From assembly GCF_037975245.1 (NCBI RefSeq), contig NC_092565.1:22585499-22649498 (forward strand): a stretch of DNA of 64,000 nt, read 5' to 3'. The first letter of the stretch is position 1; each line of letters begins with the position of its first letter. The position numbers and the translations under genes are program-made. Positions 46,871-60,645 of the stretch are shown here, in pieces. The notes beneath the pieces were generated by a model that was given only the letters and a program-made list of their open reading frames with translations, ran no database searches and had not been told where the DNA came from. Origin of the DNA: Apostichopus japonicus. Taxonomy: Eukaryota; Echinodermata; Holothuroidea; Aspidochirotida; Stichopodidae.

Positions 46871-49533
46871 ACACTAACCGCTACACCACGCTGTCATACC
46901 CCCCCTCCCACCCCGCCACCCCCGGTATATTGATGTTTCAGCAGTAGAAACCTAGTCGAGTATCGAAACATCTGTTGTGACATTTCTGTAACTATACATT
47001 ACAATATGTATGATTTATTTTCGACAGTCGTATGCAATTTAGAGAGTATTTTGTTCTTAAAAATTACAACCATTGGCTATACTTTCGAAAATAATATGAT
47101 CATTGGGAAAAATTTTTACTTTTCAGACTTTTGAGCTTTAAGTGGTTAAATCATTCTATTTAGCTTATTAAGCTTGGGGTTGGGGAGGGGAGGTATATGA
47201 TGCTTCCCCCAATTGCTCTCCAGTCGGCTCCGGTTAAAACAAAACTGAAAACCTCTGCCCTCTAAATTTGCCCGCGATATTTAACTTCCAAAATGTCTCC
47301 CCCCTACCCCTAAAAGAAACATGTTTGCTTGTCATCCCGACTAGCCACCCCCCTTCCCACCCGAGACATTTTGGTGCCAGCATTGATCTCCCTCATAATG
47401 AATTGTCCTGCGTAATAAAACCCATTTGTTGGATATTTGAGCCATAAGATTGAAGAAAACACCTGGTTTGAAATGAATTCTGAAATATTGTATACGGAAT
47501 AATCTAAATAAGTTAACAACATTATGCCGCTGGTAAAACAGAAATCAATATGGACCAAGAATTGAAGCCATGCGTGTGCGTCTTATATTACAATAATTTT
47601 CCACCCTTCCGATATTGTTCTGGTGACACGAATGTGTAAAACGATAGATAACACTACATACCACCGCAGTATAGAGTATATTATCGGCGAGAAGAAAAAA
47701 AGAAGCCTTTTCTTTTGGATGATATATTGTTGTATAATTATCTGTTTATACACTTATATCAACGTAGGGTTTTAGTAAATATATGGATTCAACTGAATCG
47801 ATAACATATTTTGGCAGAATTAGTTTTCCTTTTCTATTTCAATTGGTCACTTTTATTGACCGTCTTTAAAACTTCCGTTAAGTAACATGGAGTATGATGT
47901 GAAATCCTCGGTCCCTCCCCACCTCCCACCCCCACCCCGTCTCTCAAACGTGTCTTGGTTTCCCTTAATATATCCTAGACCAATTCTGATTTAGAGTGTC
48001 TTCTTAGTGTCCTCGGACCTATACGTTATTGATTGGTGGCAGCTGTGGGATCTGTACGTGGTGGCGTTACACAAAACACTACATTCGGCACAGCTGCTTT
48101 AAATTAAGCGAAAGATATTGCACAATATATAGTAACGCAAAGTTTACCAGTTAAAATACAGGTCTGTTTATGCATCCAACTTCAATTACTTCATTGCATG
48201 GTCATTAAATTCCTGGAAGGACATTTTCTTAGTAATTTTTTAGCAAATTATCTCTTCAGATGTCTTTAACCAATCAATTTTGTGCCATTTTGAAGTGGTA
48301 TGTGAGAAGAGTCCTCCACGTCGTATATCCAAGGGCAGTTTGATATTAGAGATGGGTGTCTGAGGAGGTCTCCGGTTTGTTCGAATAAGCTAACAATTTC
48401 TGAAGAAAAAACTGCCAGAAAGCGAGAGAAAATGGTCTTGAGGCTCAATCATACTGAAAGTCTCCTTTCCAATGCATTACCACAGAAATTGATTGGTAAA
48501 TTTTAATGATACGTATAGTTTCCTTTTGTTATGCTTGCTTTTGAATACCCGCTAAGATTGACGTCACGAATTCTTTACGATAAACTACAAATGAAAGTTT
48601 TCTAAGTGACGAAACAAGTCAGAAGTTGGAATAGAATAAATTTTTATAAACTAACTGCTAAGTTTCTATAAAGCACACTTTGTATAGTTTTTACTACACA
48701 TCGCTTTATCAGACACGTTGGCCATTCATTCAGGCATTCAGGCCGCTGCAGTTTATTTCTTTATGACAATGTTGAGCCTACAGATTTCGTCATTTGTAAA
48801 CTATTCACTTTACACATCAGTCAGTAGCGTAGCCAGAGGCGCGGGAGGGGTCAAATACCCCCCTTCCCCCTCCTTCAGAAAATTCCGAGGAAGGACAACA
48901 TTGGTCAAAGAAAACTAAATAGGATATATATATGGCTTGGGCTATCACAGCACATTAAAGTTTGCCACCATAACCGTCTTAGGTTTTGTGCTAGAAGAGC
49001 TCTAAGTTTAGCAAAGTGCTCCCCAACTCATCTGCCAAATCTCACTGAGGAAATCTTCTTGGTTAACCCAGGATTTCTAAAATACCTTAAATCACCTTCA
49101 ATCCGCCATGCAGATTGTTCGACCATCCAGTAGTTTATTTCATCCTCTTCATCACCCAATCATCAAGAAGAATGATGACTGAAATAATGCCAAAAAGAGT
49201 CACTTAAGCAGGTCAATTTAGCAGGACTATTTTCCGAACAGTTTCTAACTTTTCAGGCGCACGTACACTACTATAATTGTGATATGCTACCTCAAAGTTG
49301 CCAGATTGTGCAATCTGATATTAGACCGATGTGAAGTGTAATGTGGGAGGTCTAATTCATAATCTCTTGACCCGAGTTCATGAAAAGGTTAACTTGTCTA
49401 ATTAGACAATGTTTATAATCATTAAACAGTCAAGCTCAAGGATTAGTTCTTGTGACCTAGATAAATCTTGCGGCTATATGCAAGTGCTGAAGAATTCGCT
49501 TAGACCCTCTTCTGCGAAAGTGCCACAAAGCAA
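46871..49533. other. intergenic DNA
   Basis: No conserved gene recognised. A - strand frame at 48266-48448 (with LLRHPSLISNCPWIYDVEDS) looks protein-like but I cannot name it. A short segment from about 48830 (AGTAGCGTAGCCAGAGGCGC) resembles a truncated hAT end. Confidence 0.35.
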
Positions 49534-49606
49534 TATAAAAAGCGTATATTAGTAGTGGTTTTAAGTTTATTGCAAGAAGGAGGAGATGAACTGGACATCA
49601 GCGACT
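49534..49606 (+). promoter_or_regulatory. candidate TATA promoter with short first exon
   Basis: A good TATA box (TATAAAA at 49534-49540) is followed 46 bp later by an ATG at 49586. After seven codons (MNWTSAT) a strong donor GTAAGTAT begins at 49607. This arrangement suits a gene whose first coding exon is tiny, but no following exon could be identified. Confidence 0.3.
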
Positions 49607-49842
49607 GTAAGTATAAGGGTGTACTTGAGTGAAGTGCAGCTTGACTCTAAATAACTCTTATTTTCTGGGATTTAAAACGAACGTTTTGCTACTCATTCTG
49701 GGTTAATGAGAAAGTACTATATATTACTCTCGAATTTTAACCCTTTCATCGCAAATGGTAAAACTAGAACTAGATCACCATCTCGAAATTTCTTATATGT
49801 AGTATGTACCACAAAAGGTTACAGCGGGATAACAATATGTAT

Positions 49843-49951
<109 letters not shown>

Positions 49952-49969
49952 CGTAACTTCGAGACATAC

Positions 49970-50375
49970 TCACTGCAATTGCCTATAGACGATGGGTAAT
50001 AGCTATTTATTGACCGTGTAAACTTGAAAACAAATTATACAATTTTAGTAGTTAGAATGCAACAGATTCAAATGCTGCATGTTCAACAATCGTGCAAATC
50101 GAAAGATTTTCTACGCGAGAATGGGAAAAAATGTTGACAGGGAATCGAACCCGGGATCTCGCGCACACAAAACGAGAGCCATGCCTATAAACCAACAGGA
50201 CGATTGTACATAAGCTAACATGGTAACAGAGCCTACTTAGCTTCGACACATTGTCGTCCAGTCAATCTGCAATAGCATCGGAATACCTTTCGACACGAGA
50301 AATAGATGACGTAATCACTACAATTGCGTATAGCTGATCGATAATAACTGTTTGTGATCGTGGAAACGGTTACCC
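49970..50375. repeat. pair of direct repeats flanking a tRNA-like unit
   Basis: The segment near 49970-50025 (CACTGCAATTGCCTATAG, then TGACCGTGTAAAC) recurs in diverged form near 50317-50375 (CACTACAATTGCGTATAG, then TGATCGTGGAAAC), 347 bp apart in the same orientation. Confidence 0.5.
50112..50215 (-). ncRNA. tRNA-like Pol III unit (tRNA pseudogene or SINE head)
   Basis: On the - strand there is an A-box match (TGGTTTATAGG), 31 bases later a perfect B box (GGTTCGATTCC), and then a T6 run about 12 bases downstream, the usual Pol III terminator. An anticodon-like stem (TCTCG with CGAGA) is present. Acceptor and T stems do not pair fully and the loop is too long, so it is not a functional tRNA as written. 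A tRNA-derived SINE head or a decayed tRNA are both possible. Confidence 0.5.
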
Positions 50376-53300
50376 TAGTGTCTCTATTTACAACTCATTA
50401 TACATATTTACTCATTATCCCCGAAGTCAGGGTCTAAGTCGTCCCGTATAGACGCAATCTACACGTGATAATGCCTACTCGATCCTGCTTGGGCTTGTAG
50501 CAATAAAAGTGCGTCTCGGCGGGGGAATTTACCACTAACAAGTAGCTTCGAGACAACTCCCATGGTAAATGTTATGTTCTTTGAAGCAGTACATGTACAG
50601 GCCAACGAACTATCCCAATTAATCGGGTTCAGCGTTTGTCGGATCGGACATGTAATTAAGTTCACTATATTCTAACCGCCGTATACTCCAACTCCCCCCC
50701 CCCCCCCCCGTCTTCACTCCCCTTTCTGCTGGTATCTGACATAATATTCCATCATTCTAAATTTAGCACATTTTACCACTTTTAATCCTCGAGAAATATA
50801 CAACAAGTGTAGTTTATTGGGATAATAATATCCCATATACCCCCCCCCCCCGTCCCTCAATACCTCCCCGGGCCTCCTAATTGACTCCGGGCCGCCCAGG
50901 GGGATGACCGACACAACAACAGCAACAGCAAACATAAACTTCACACAAGCATAGGGATGTATTTGATACTTTATATAAAAGAGGCTTCAACATATAGATC
51001 TAAATAAAAAAGTATTGTACAACAGAGATTTCAGGTATTCACCGGAAGAAAACTTACGTTGTTAGACTTCCTTCATGCAGACAAAAGAAAGATGTAGCAA
51101 AAAGGAAACAGGAAGATAAGATAAGAAAAGGAAGCTATGAACCACGTGAAGGAGGTCAATTTAACCTTCCCATGAAAGAAATCGATGCTACTTTCTTTTA
51201 TGGATTTAGAAATAAAAGTTTCTTTCATCTCTCCACAAACAGCCTTATAATTTAATCATATTTTTTTTGACATAAAAAGAGAAACAGAAGATTGTTCGAT
51301 CTTAACGAGATTATGATTTGCACATGGATTCATTAAGGATTAGGTAGTTTTATCTTTTCTTTTGTTCCGTTATGTCCTACTTCTGTGAAGTCTTGAAGCA
51401 GAATGTCACCAAAAAACAGACTGTAATTTGACAGTTATTAAGTTATATCGATCCATCTTGAAGGGGAAATGTATGACATAATGTCGATTTGTTATATAAC
51501 TTAGTTTTCTTTTGTTTTTGTCTGTTGACTTTCTTGTTGAGTAATTATTGTGTGATTGCATAAACTTCAGCATGTCTCGGCATATTTAATCTATTCTAAG
51601 TTACGTCATTACTTTGTCATCTGTCTTAGGACACTTCGTGTAATGATGTGAGTATGTGTTCTATTTTGAAGAAATTCTTTCGAATCTGCTTAACCTGTTA
51701 TTGTTTATGTACCATATCGAATCGCCAAATGTCTTGTTAACCTGTATATTTCTATAAATGCTTTTTTTTTAAATAATATGAGGAGATATGTAAATTTTGT
51801 TCGCAGACGTTAAAATCTTTATATAGGACGTCTGCACTTGAGAAAGGGGGGGGGGGGTTATGTTCCCTTTGTTATAAGTATAGGACTATATTTTCAAAGA
51901 CATATATAGCGTATTTAGTATGTTGCTCATGTCTTGTATTGCATTCTTTTGATGATATACAGATGCAGTTGCAATTAATAAAACTAATTCATACATCATT
52001 TTTGGGGATAAGTATTACCTTTCGCTTACACCCTACACCTACGTCCCTTACACCTCATTTTAGGATATCATATAAATTAAACAGAAATTGTTGTTTGAAT
52101 TATCAGATATTTCTATCACATTTAATCAAAAGAACACGCAAATCATTAATTCACCTTACTTTAACGAGGGAGCTGTCATTAAGACAGTTCACTTCTTCTT
52201 CAGAGATTGAACCCATGGACCTCGCACCAGGCACGATAGTGGCTGGTACCGTATATTACTGCTGTGTCCGCACTTCGACTCGGTTAGGCTCGTTAGGGAA
52301 CATTTGTATACGGTATATGCTACACTATCGACTGAAACATTCTAAATTAAAAGGGATTTGTGCTTCAGAAGACTTTAAACGCAGGACTGTTTACGAGAGG
52401 GTGCTGGTGGGGAAGCGGGGGGGGGGGGCTCTCGACTCAAAATCACCGGCTTACTAAGGATCATAAATCGTTTAACTGAGGATTTTATTCACAAACATCA
52501 CCTATGTTCTTTCAGAGATTAACAATTGATTCTTATTATCTTATAAATCATACGTTTACATTACTCATTAATATCTCCAGAAGATTTACAAGTGAGTGAC
52601 GAAGTATGAGCTATATTCCAAATCTTGGAATGCCACACGTCACTGGCAGGCGTATATCAGAGACGTAAGGTATCCCAAGCTCTCTATAGGTCACGGTTAA
52701 CGGTATGGATTAATCGCCAAGGGGTACATCCCACTTAGAGACATTCTCGGAAACGAAAACCCAGATGTTATTAGTGCACTATGTTTTGCTAACATCACTT
52801 CTTAATGTCAGCAGCTTTATCCAGGCTAAAGCTACACTTGCCTATTTAAAGAAAGTAGACTATATCTCTACGTATTATTGTGTCAGACGTTTCCGCTGTG
52901 TAAGCCTATACATGTATCTGTAATGACCAAAATGTACCCCCCCCCGTCGCCCCCCACCCCACCGAAAACTTTGGTAGAGTCCTTTGATCGAGCTATTAAT
53001 TAGGCTGACATGCGCAGTGAAATTCCATGAAGTAAATTATAAAACTGTTTTTGTGAGAATGACTGCAGGATGCTTCAATCTAGAAATACAAGTGTAAAAA
53101 TGTATATTATGACGTCATAATACCAACAGGTTTTTTATAATAAATCATTCTCTCATTATTCATTTTTTGTTTGGGGGGTGGGCGGGTGGCGATTGACTAG
53201 TTTGATTTAGGTATACGCTTAAGCCTAATTTATTTATTTGATGTGTATTGCTTGTGTTTTGTGTAGCTGCCGTAGATTTAACTGTTTTCTTTGGTGTGGG

Positions 53301-56300
53301 GGTGGGGGTGGGGTGGGGGACGGGGGATGATGAGGGTGGTTATATTAATTAATTATACGATAATTTCAATAACGATCATTGATTTTATGTTTGCTTCATC
53401 GAAGAAATCATTCTAAATGGAAAAAAAACCCAAAACAACCAGGCTTAATCAAACTGTTTATATTTAAATAAAAAACCTGCGTTCAATGGCGGCAGTATAT
53501 TCTCAGTACTCTTTACTCTATTACATAGATCTACATAATAGGAAAAAAATAGGACATCACGTTTACTATAAGGCTATAGCGATTTGAAGAGGTCACTATA
53601 CCAACAGCCGGTGTTACAGTTATTTTAAAGTTTATCTGGTTCTTTTCATTCCAATATTTCCATGGCAACATCAAAAGTACATCTCACTGACGTGCTTCTG
53701 TTATGACAAGGTCACAATGCCCCTTAAGCTTGTCTTATCCAGTTCTCAATACATACCAACCTATCCTGTGCGACGACGTCGTCATCGTCGACTCCGCCAA
53801 CGGTTATATATAAAAAAGAAAATTACAATCTTGTCGTCGTCGTTCTTTTTGTGCTTTCGGTTGTTGGATCGACTTCATATGTTTAAGTAGACATCGGTCA
53901 AGTAAATTCTCTTGAGGGAAAATGTGAACCTTTTGCGTCACGACTTAGATCGTGCTTGTAAGCCAAACAGCTAAAATCCCAGGGCAATGGTACAGACACG
54001 TTCATCCACATAAGATGAACTACACCGAGAATAATAAAATAAAATAAAAAAATTAAGTAGATTAGCGAAAATGATAGAGTCAAATAGGTAAGACGCCGAG
54101 AGTCAAAACCTCTGATCAAAGAACGTTCACGAAATCAATTTAGCTAACTGTGTTGACAAGTCCATCGAACGCCCAATAACCCCCTCTGGCTGTCAAAGTC
54201 AATCGTTTGACTGAATGTCATTGGTTAGTTGGTTCTTGTGACGTGGCATGATGCTATTGGTTAGTTGATTCTCTATGACGCGCTTGATTCATTAGTGCGT
54301 ATTGAAATCATCCCGTTTGCTTGATTAGAGTTAACGACATGAATGTGTTATGACTTTATGTATGAGCGGCCCTGAAAGCATATGCCTACAAATTACAAAT
54401 CATTTGTACGGTATTGGTAATAAACCACAAATTTCGCTCATTTAATCAACATCAAATTATCCGTTTCAATGGTCTTATCACTTATACAAAGTAACAAACC
54501 TTCTACATCGCCTGTGCCTCGTAATGATGTTTAAGACTAGTGCATGACGCGTTTGATTCATTAGTGTAACAATTATTTTATTTGCCCTGATTATATATAG
54601 TTAACGAGTGAAGGTGTGATGACTTTCTATGACAGGTATTTGAAAGCATATATATGTCTTATACATAAAAATACTATGGTGATCATTAAAACTTGAGATA
54701 TGTCAACACGAACGCGGGGAACTTGGAAACGCACGTAACCTCTTGTAGAAGATAACATTGACAGTAGAATACAATGAACACGCTGAGCACAAACACAAAA
54801 GACTTGTTACAGCATTCTTTATTTCTTCATTTATTTTCTAACTATCATAATTTTGATCTTGAACGATTTCGTTTTGTATGTCGGTATTCACAGATAGCGC
54901 CCGATGACTTGCTTCGGTGCGTTTTGATTTTCAATGTCAAAATAACTGACTTACCGATAACCGTCACCCGCTACTCTCTAGCCTCGAACCCCAACCACCC
55001 CCTACCCTTCAATATACCTCCCACCCCTGCCCCCTCCCCTTCCAGCTCCTTCCCATCTCTTTCCCCATCACCCTCCTTCGAAATGAAATGATAATAAGAA
55101 GAATGTAACTTCCAAGCAGCATTCTAAAGAAAATATTTCGAGCAGGATCAAATATTGTTTTTTTTTTCAGTCTTCACCAGAGAATCTGATACACGGTTTA
55201 CGATCAAACTTTTTTTTTTTTAAATCGAACTTTTTTCTCTCTCTAAATAACTGCTCTTACGATTACTTTGGACACTTCCATATGATATTGCAGGAATATT
55301 CCGTAAGAAGCTAAATTAGAAACAGAGAAATTAAGTGTAAGACTCCGCAGCCTCGGGGGATTTCCGGTTACACAAGGCACCATGTTAACAATCAATACCA
55401 GTAGAGAAAATATATAGATTGTTTTCATACCGGAATTACATACTTTAAGAACAGACTTTTTACTTCTTAAAGCAGAGTGTTTTTTTATGTTTTAACAATA
55501 GAAAGCAGAAAACTGAACTAAAAAAAGGTTTAAGTCAGGCGACTTTGAACCCCTCCTAGTTTATCAAGCGAATTCAAAGTCCTTTTAAGCCGAATTTTTA
55601 GCCATATGTTTGGTGTCATCGTAATAGTATAGACAGATTAATCTTTAACAGACTGACAGGGGTAAAAATATGAAACGAAAATTATATATGGCACCAGCAT
55701 ATCGACCCTTTAGATGTTTAGATGCCTAAAGGCAGCAGTTTGGGTTGATTTGATGATCTCTGCTAATGTAATTTCAAAGTATATAAATATCAAAGTTTAT
55801 GATCGATTTGTTAAGCTGCAACATCGAAGAAATTTGAAGTTTGGCAAGTTGCTTTTAAAATGTTCTTTTAATACTAACAAGAATTGCAGTGTTTGATCGA
55901 CCAAATATGAAAATTGAGTCAAATTCAATAATTACTTGCTGTCTGAGCTTCATCTGATAGAAAAAGAAATCTAAGAAGATGTCTTATAGTTTTCTGTCTA
56001 TTTTCATATTTGATGGTAGTACTGATGACCTCTGAACGGATAATTCAGAGGTAAATTTAGTTTTTATTTTAATTTAATTTTCACTTATATACAAAGTTGT
56101 TTCCAAAAACAACATCAACGACAACATTTTATCAATTATTTTTGTTGAAATTCTTTTCTGTTAGCTTTTCTATAAAACTTTAAATATATTACTTCATTCA
56201 CAAGAACGTTTCGTCAGTTTCGTACTATTGACAGTCTGTAGCAAGAATTAAGTTGTAGCCTAACACGGTTATGTATGAAAGAAGTTTGCCCATCCATGCC

Positions 56301-57660
56301 TATCCATGCCCATTGCATCTACAAAGAATGCAACAAAATACGTTACTGTATATATAGGCCTATATACCTTTTTAGTGCAATTGGTGGTTCCCTAACTTTA
56401 AGGTACATTCTGTTGGCTGAAGTTGATTGCTTGACTATAATGTTAGACATATTCCATTAGTCAAACCAGATCCTCTTGCCATTTTGTGTGGAGAAGATGT
56501 AAAAAAATAATAATAATAAAATTAAATTAAAAAAATAAAATAATTGGTGGTATTTTGAGTTTGACAACAACACAGTGAATGATGTCACTTCAGCTGATTT
56601 TTTTCCTGTTTCTCGTTGTAATATTGATCTCACTATTAAAAGAGTTAAAATATTATTATATTCTCTAAGATCGTTCCATTTTGATGAAATTGTAAATACA
56701 AAAAAATTTGATAGCCAAGCAAAATTTCCAAATGTATCAGGTTTCAATGATAAATCAACAGATTTGATTATAATAGGATAGTAAAGCTTTTGAATTATTA
56801 TTTGTCGTTATGATATGACAGACCACCAACTATGACCTACACCAGTTTGAAGAAATGTCACAATTTCTGCCACTGGAATATGCCTTTAAAATTCAAGAAA
56901 CAAAAAACACATCATAGAATAAAGTATATAGTAAGAAAATTTAATTCTTTGTCAATTTTCACTCGGTGGGGAACACCTGCAGTGAAAAAAGCATAAAAGA
57001 CAATAAATATTAATTATATTCTTTCTTTACGAGTAAATAATTTCCACAGCTTTCATCTTTTCCGACGTTCCTTACTTCTTGTTCTTGTCTGCAATCCAGC
57101 ATATATACATGGTACTGTCCTTATTTCTCCCTCCCCAGGCAAATTGTCTTTAATTTCTATAGCGTTCCTCTTAAAACTAAAAAAAAAGACAAAAATGGGG
57201 AAGCTTTCAGGAAAAAAACGAAAGAAAGATAGGTCGCCAGCTCCGGAAAACTATCTGCGTAATAGGAAGCCTAGGGGTATGATTGCCTTGGCTTTTAAAC
57301 CGTCGTGTCAATAAATCTTACCTTTAATTGAATTAAATCTCAATGAATTGCCAACGACAATCTATAAAGAAAAAAAGAATTGCTACTATTTTAAGCGAAA
57401 TGTAATAAAAAATGAAGTTAACTATCTCCCCTAATTCAAGGATAGGAAGGGTTTTTTTCTTCAATAAGTTTGCAATTTACACTTTAAAAACTGTCCTTTT
57501 TCTAGCTTTCGGAAGTTTGTCTCTAAATAATTCAGGAAACGGTTATATTTAGAAATATGGTACCAGAAAAACTGGCGTAAAATATAATCCGTCTATAATG
57601 CAGACGTTTTCGTTACGTTTGCGTATAACTGATAAAACCATGTTGCGATTTTCAATTCCT
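50376..57660. other. intergenic DNA
   Basis: No conserved gene recognised across this AT-rich span. Long poly-C/poly-G tracts occur near 50695, 50841, 51846, 52420, 52936 and 53298. The longest non-repeat frame (51939-52457) has no recognisable domain. Confidence 0.4.
54200..54690. repeat. diverged tandem duplication of about 270 bp
   Basis: TGACGCGCTTGATTCATTAG and later TTAACGACATGAATGTG and GAAAGCATAT recur in order as TGACGCGTTTGATTCATTAG, TTAACGAGTGAAGGTGTG and GAAAGCATAT further on. The short ATTGGTTAGTTG also occurs twice at the left. Confidence 0.55.
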
Positions 57661-57667
57661 ACCCGAT

Positions 57668-58005
57668 TCAAGTGGATATACATATAGTGTATTTACATAT
57701 AGTGTATATACATATAGTATATAAATATAATACATACATATAGTATATAAATATAATATATACATATAGTGTATACATATAAGATATACATATAGTGTAC
57801 ATACATATAGTATATACATATAATATAAGCATATAGTGTATATACATATAGTGTGTACATACAATATATACATATAGTGTATACATATAAGATATACATA
57901 TAGTGTACATACATATAGTATATACATATAATATATACATATAGTGTATACATATATAGTGTATACATACGATATATACAGACAATATATACATATAGTA
58001 TTCAA
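57668..58005. repeat. AT-rich minisatellite (TACATATAGTGTA type)
   Basis: Irregular units of about 14-18 bp built from TATACATATAGT run for some 340 bp. Tyr/Ile-rich frames on the - strand in all three registers are by-products. Confidence 0.92.
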
Positions 58006-58099
58006 TAAGACGAAGTTGAAACAAGGACAGTTTTGACAGGTTTGTGAAATAACCTTATAAAAACCACAACTTCAGTTAAAAGCTTAAAATAAAAATAAG

Positions 58100-58680
58100 A
58101 TTTTTATAATGAAAAGACGAAATTTCGAAATTAATAGATTAGTAAATCTCCAAAATAACTGAAATATCAAAGTACAAAGCCCAAATTTCGATAAGAACAG
58201 TTAAAACAAAAACACTCAGAAAAAAGTGGAAGATTTTAGCAAAAGTGAAAGTAAAAAAAAAAAAGCTGGCATTATTAGAAAAAGCTGGGAATACTTTTGG
58301 GATAAGTAGTTCTAACTTTGAGTTTGAATTTTGACATTAATATCGTAATTTCGAGCTTGTAGTAGAAATGTTCTGATAAAATAGTCGATTTTATATATCG
58401 AAAAAACTTGCAGTAATCGGAGTCATGATATTGAGACGAAATAGTCGCAAGTTGGTATTTAAGTCTACATTTTAAGAAAATAATCCAAATTTGAAGTCAA
58501 AAAGGTTAAATTTCGAAGAATGTGTCGAAATTACGATATGAAGTTAAAATTTCGAGAAGATGGTTAATTTTTCTTTGTGATATACTTAGTTGAAATTCCT
58601 GATTAGATAGTAGAAATTTTGAAGAAAAACAAAATGTGAGATTTTGAAAATATAGCCGAAATATGAAACAAGAAAACAAC
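58100..58680. repeat. degenerate array of AAATTTCGA motifs
   Basis: Variants of AAATTTCGA or its near relatives recur roughly every 25-60 bases (for example near 58119, 58184, 58508, 58525 and 58549) in a purine-rich context. It reads like an old, heavily mutated tandem array. Confidence 0.5.
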
Positions 58681-58706
58681 AAGAAGATAACATAATTGAA
58701 ATTGTC

Positions 58707-59219
58707 AATGTGTTCAGGGGCGTAGCGAGCGGGGGGGGGGTGTGGGGGGTGTCACACCCCCCCAATAATTTGGTCGCTGTCGGCAAATTTTGGGTCTGTC
58801 GGCAAAAGGAGAAAAGGTGAAGAGAGCGGAAGGGGAAGAAAGAAGGAAAGCTGAATAGAGAAAAGGAGAACGGGAGCTTCTTCCGTGCCAAATTTGACTT
58901 AAAATATGCACCAGATTGCATCTAAGGACGTTTCAAAACTAAAAATTTTCCAAAGGGGAGGGGGACACCCCCTCCCCTTAGACCCCTCCCCCATTTCAGT
59001 CACCACTTCCAGATCCGTCGGCAAATCAAATTTTACTTAAAATATGAACCAGATTGCATCTAAGGACGTTTCAAATCTAAAAAATTGCCAAAGGGGAGGG
59101 GGACACCCGCTCCCCTTAGACCCCTCCCCCATTTCAGTCACCACTTCCAGATCCGTCGGCAAATCAAATTCTCCACACCCCCCCAACAAAAACCCCTTCG
59201 CTACGCCCCTGAATGTGTT
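58707..59219. mobile_element. hAT-type MITE with 8-bp target duplication
   Basis: The element proper is 58715-59211. It starts CAGGGGCGTAGCGA and ends TCGCTACGCCCCTG, and is flanked by identical AATGTGTT copies (58707-58714 and 59212-59219). Inside, a 138-bp block (58898-59035) is repeated once in tandem (59036-59173) with few changes. It shares the module CCCCTTAGACCCCTCCCCC with the larger element at 40684. No transposase is present. Confidence 0.93.
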
Positions 59220-60645
59220 ATCTATGTTGGCAATAGTATTTGCATCATACAGGCGCCAAATTAAGAAAACATGGATTATGCGAATCTGTCTCATTAAGTG
59301 TGATGTCCAACTCATTTCTACAATTTAAATTGAAGTAACTAGAGCAATATCCACCTAAACTTTTTAATTCATCAACTCAAATAAAAACTGCAACATCCAC
59401 AATATTTATTGAATAATCCACGACATATTTCCCTTTGTGAAAATAAGTTGAGGGTGTAAAAGAGCGGCTTACATTAAAAGGTTATATTAGGTTCAGAATG
59501 GCAGTTAGTCGAATAGTGGTCTCTCATCTCCAAAATGTCAACAAGAATTGTCACTGCCAATATCAAAGATTGGTTTTCCTCTTTGAGACATCCTATCGTT
59601 TGGAAATTGAACCCTATTTTTTCAGTCTAAGAATAGCTCTCCGTATTCAGTAAGTATATACCAGAACACGTTACAATACGAACCCAAGCGGTTTCTTTTA
59701 AATGATTCGCAAAGAAAACCCGTGATTTTTTGCTTATATATTCAAATCGTGATATTTTGATAACAGTAGAAATATAATGATCACATCAACCCCATTTCAA
59801 TTCTGTATTTTCCCGTCTATGTATCATGTCGTCAAATAGACGTATAGGCACTATATGCACATTTGGCGTTCATTAATACTTCATTCGCACGCACTCTGGT
59901 TCTCGCTTTTAAATTATTGCTACTGACCAGATATGATAACATATTACTTATGTGATAATTAAGTCACTGAAAAGATATTCGTGTTTCAGGCGTATAAACA
60001 ACGCCACAAGGCTAAGTCGGTAGCAACAATAAGGTTAAACAAGTAGAGAAACTGACAAAGTACTTCTTTACACATTTTGATTTAGGTCTATATTTACAAT
60101 GAAACAAGGCAAATATTCCGAAAGAGCAGATAAATAAATCGGCGTGCATGTTGCTTTTTATCTGCTACCTGGCCAGCTGCAATAGCGAGTGTGTATTGTT
60201 TCTTGTTTATGTTTGACTGCTCAAGCCATCATATATACTGTAAACGGCTGGCTATAATGTGACGTATTAGCCTACAGGTACTGCCAAAAAAATCTTAAAA
60301 TAGGCAAAAATGTGATAATAAGATGACATTTAGTTTAAACCCTCGAGAGCATATAATAACGCGTCATATAGCGAGTGCATATATAGCCAATGACAGGTTC
60401 TATACTTTATATCTGAATTCCTGCGTTTTATTATTATAAAAGTATGACGCTAGAGTGACACTGACTAGCGTCATACCTTCACTGTGTTACACGTTTGTAC
60501 TTTCCACTGCCAAGGTTTGCTGACGAAGGTGGAACCGAAAATTTCTAAATCAGTATGCCTTATTTGTCCATTAGACATGAGTCATATCTTATTTCTCTGC
60601 TTTGGTGTAATAATATTTTTCTTTTCGAGTAAACGTTGATTTTCT
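59220..60645. other. intergenic DNA
   Basis: No gene or element recognised. Confidence 0.4.

Noticed and set aside
52195-52250. tRNA-like B box on the - strand (GGGTTCAATCTC)
   Set aside because: No convincing A box or stems at proper spacing.
51939-52457. 172-codon + strand frame
   Set aside because: No recognisable domain, runs through a poly-G tract, and AT-rich surroundings give frames of this size occasionally.
57652-58024. Tyr/Ile-rich - strand frames
   Set aside because: Translations of the TACATATAG minisatellite.
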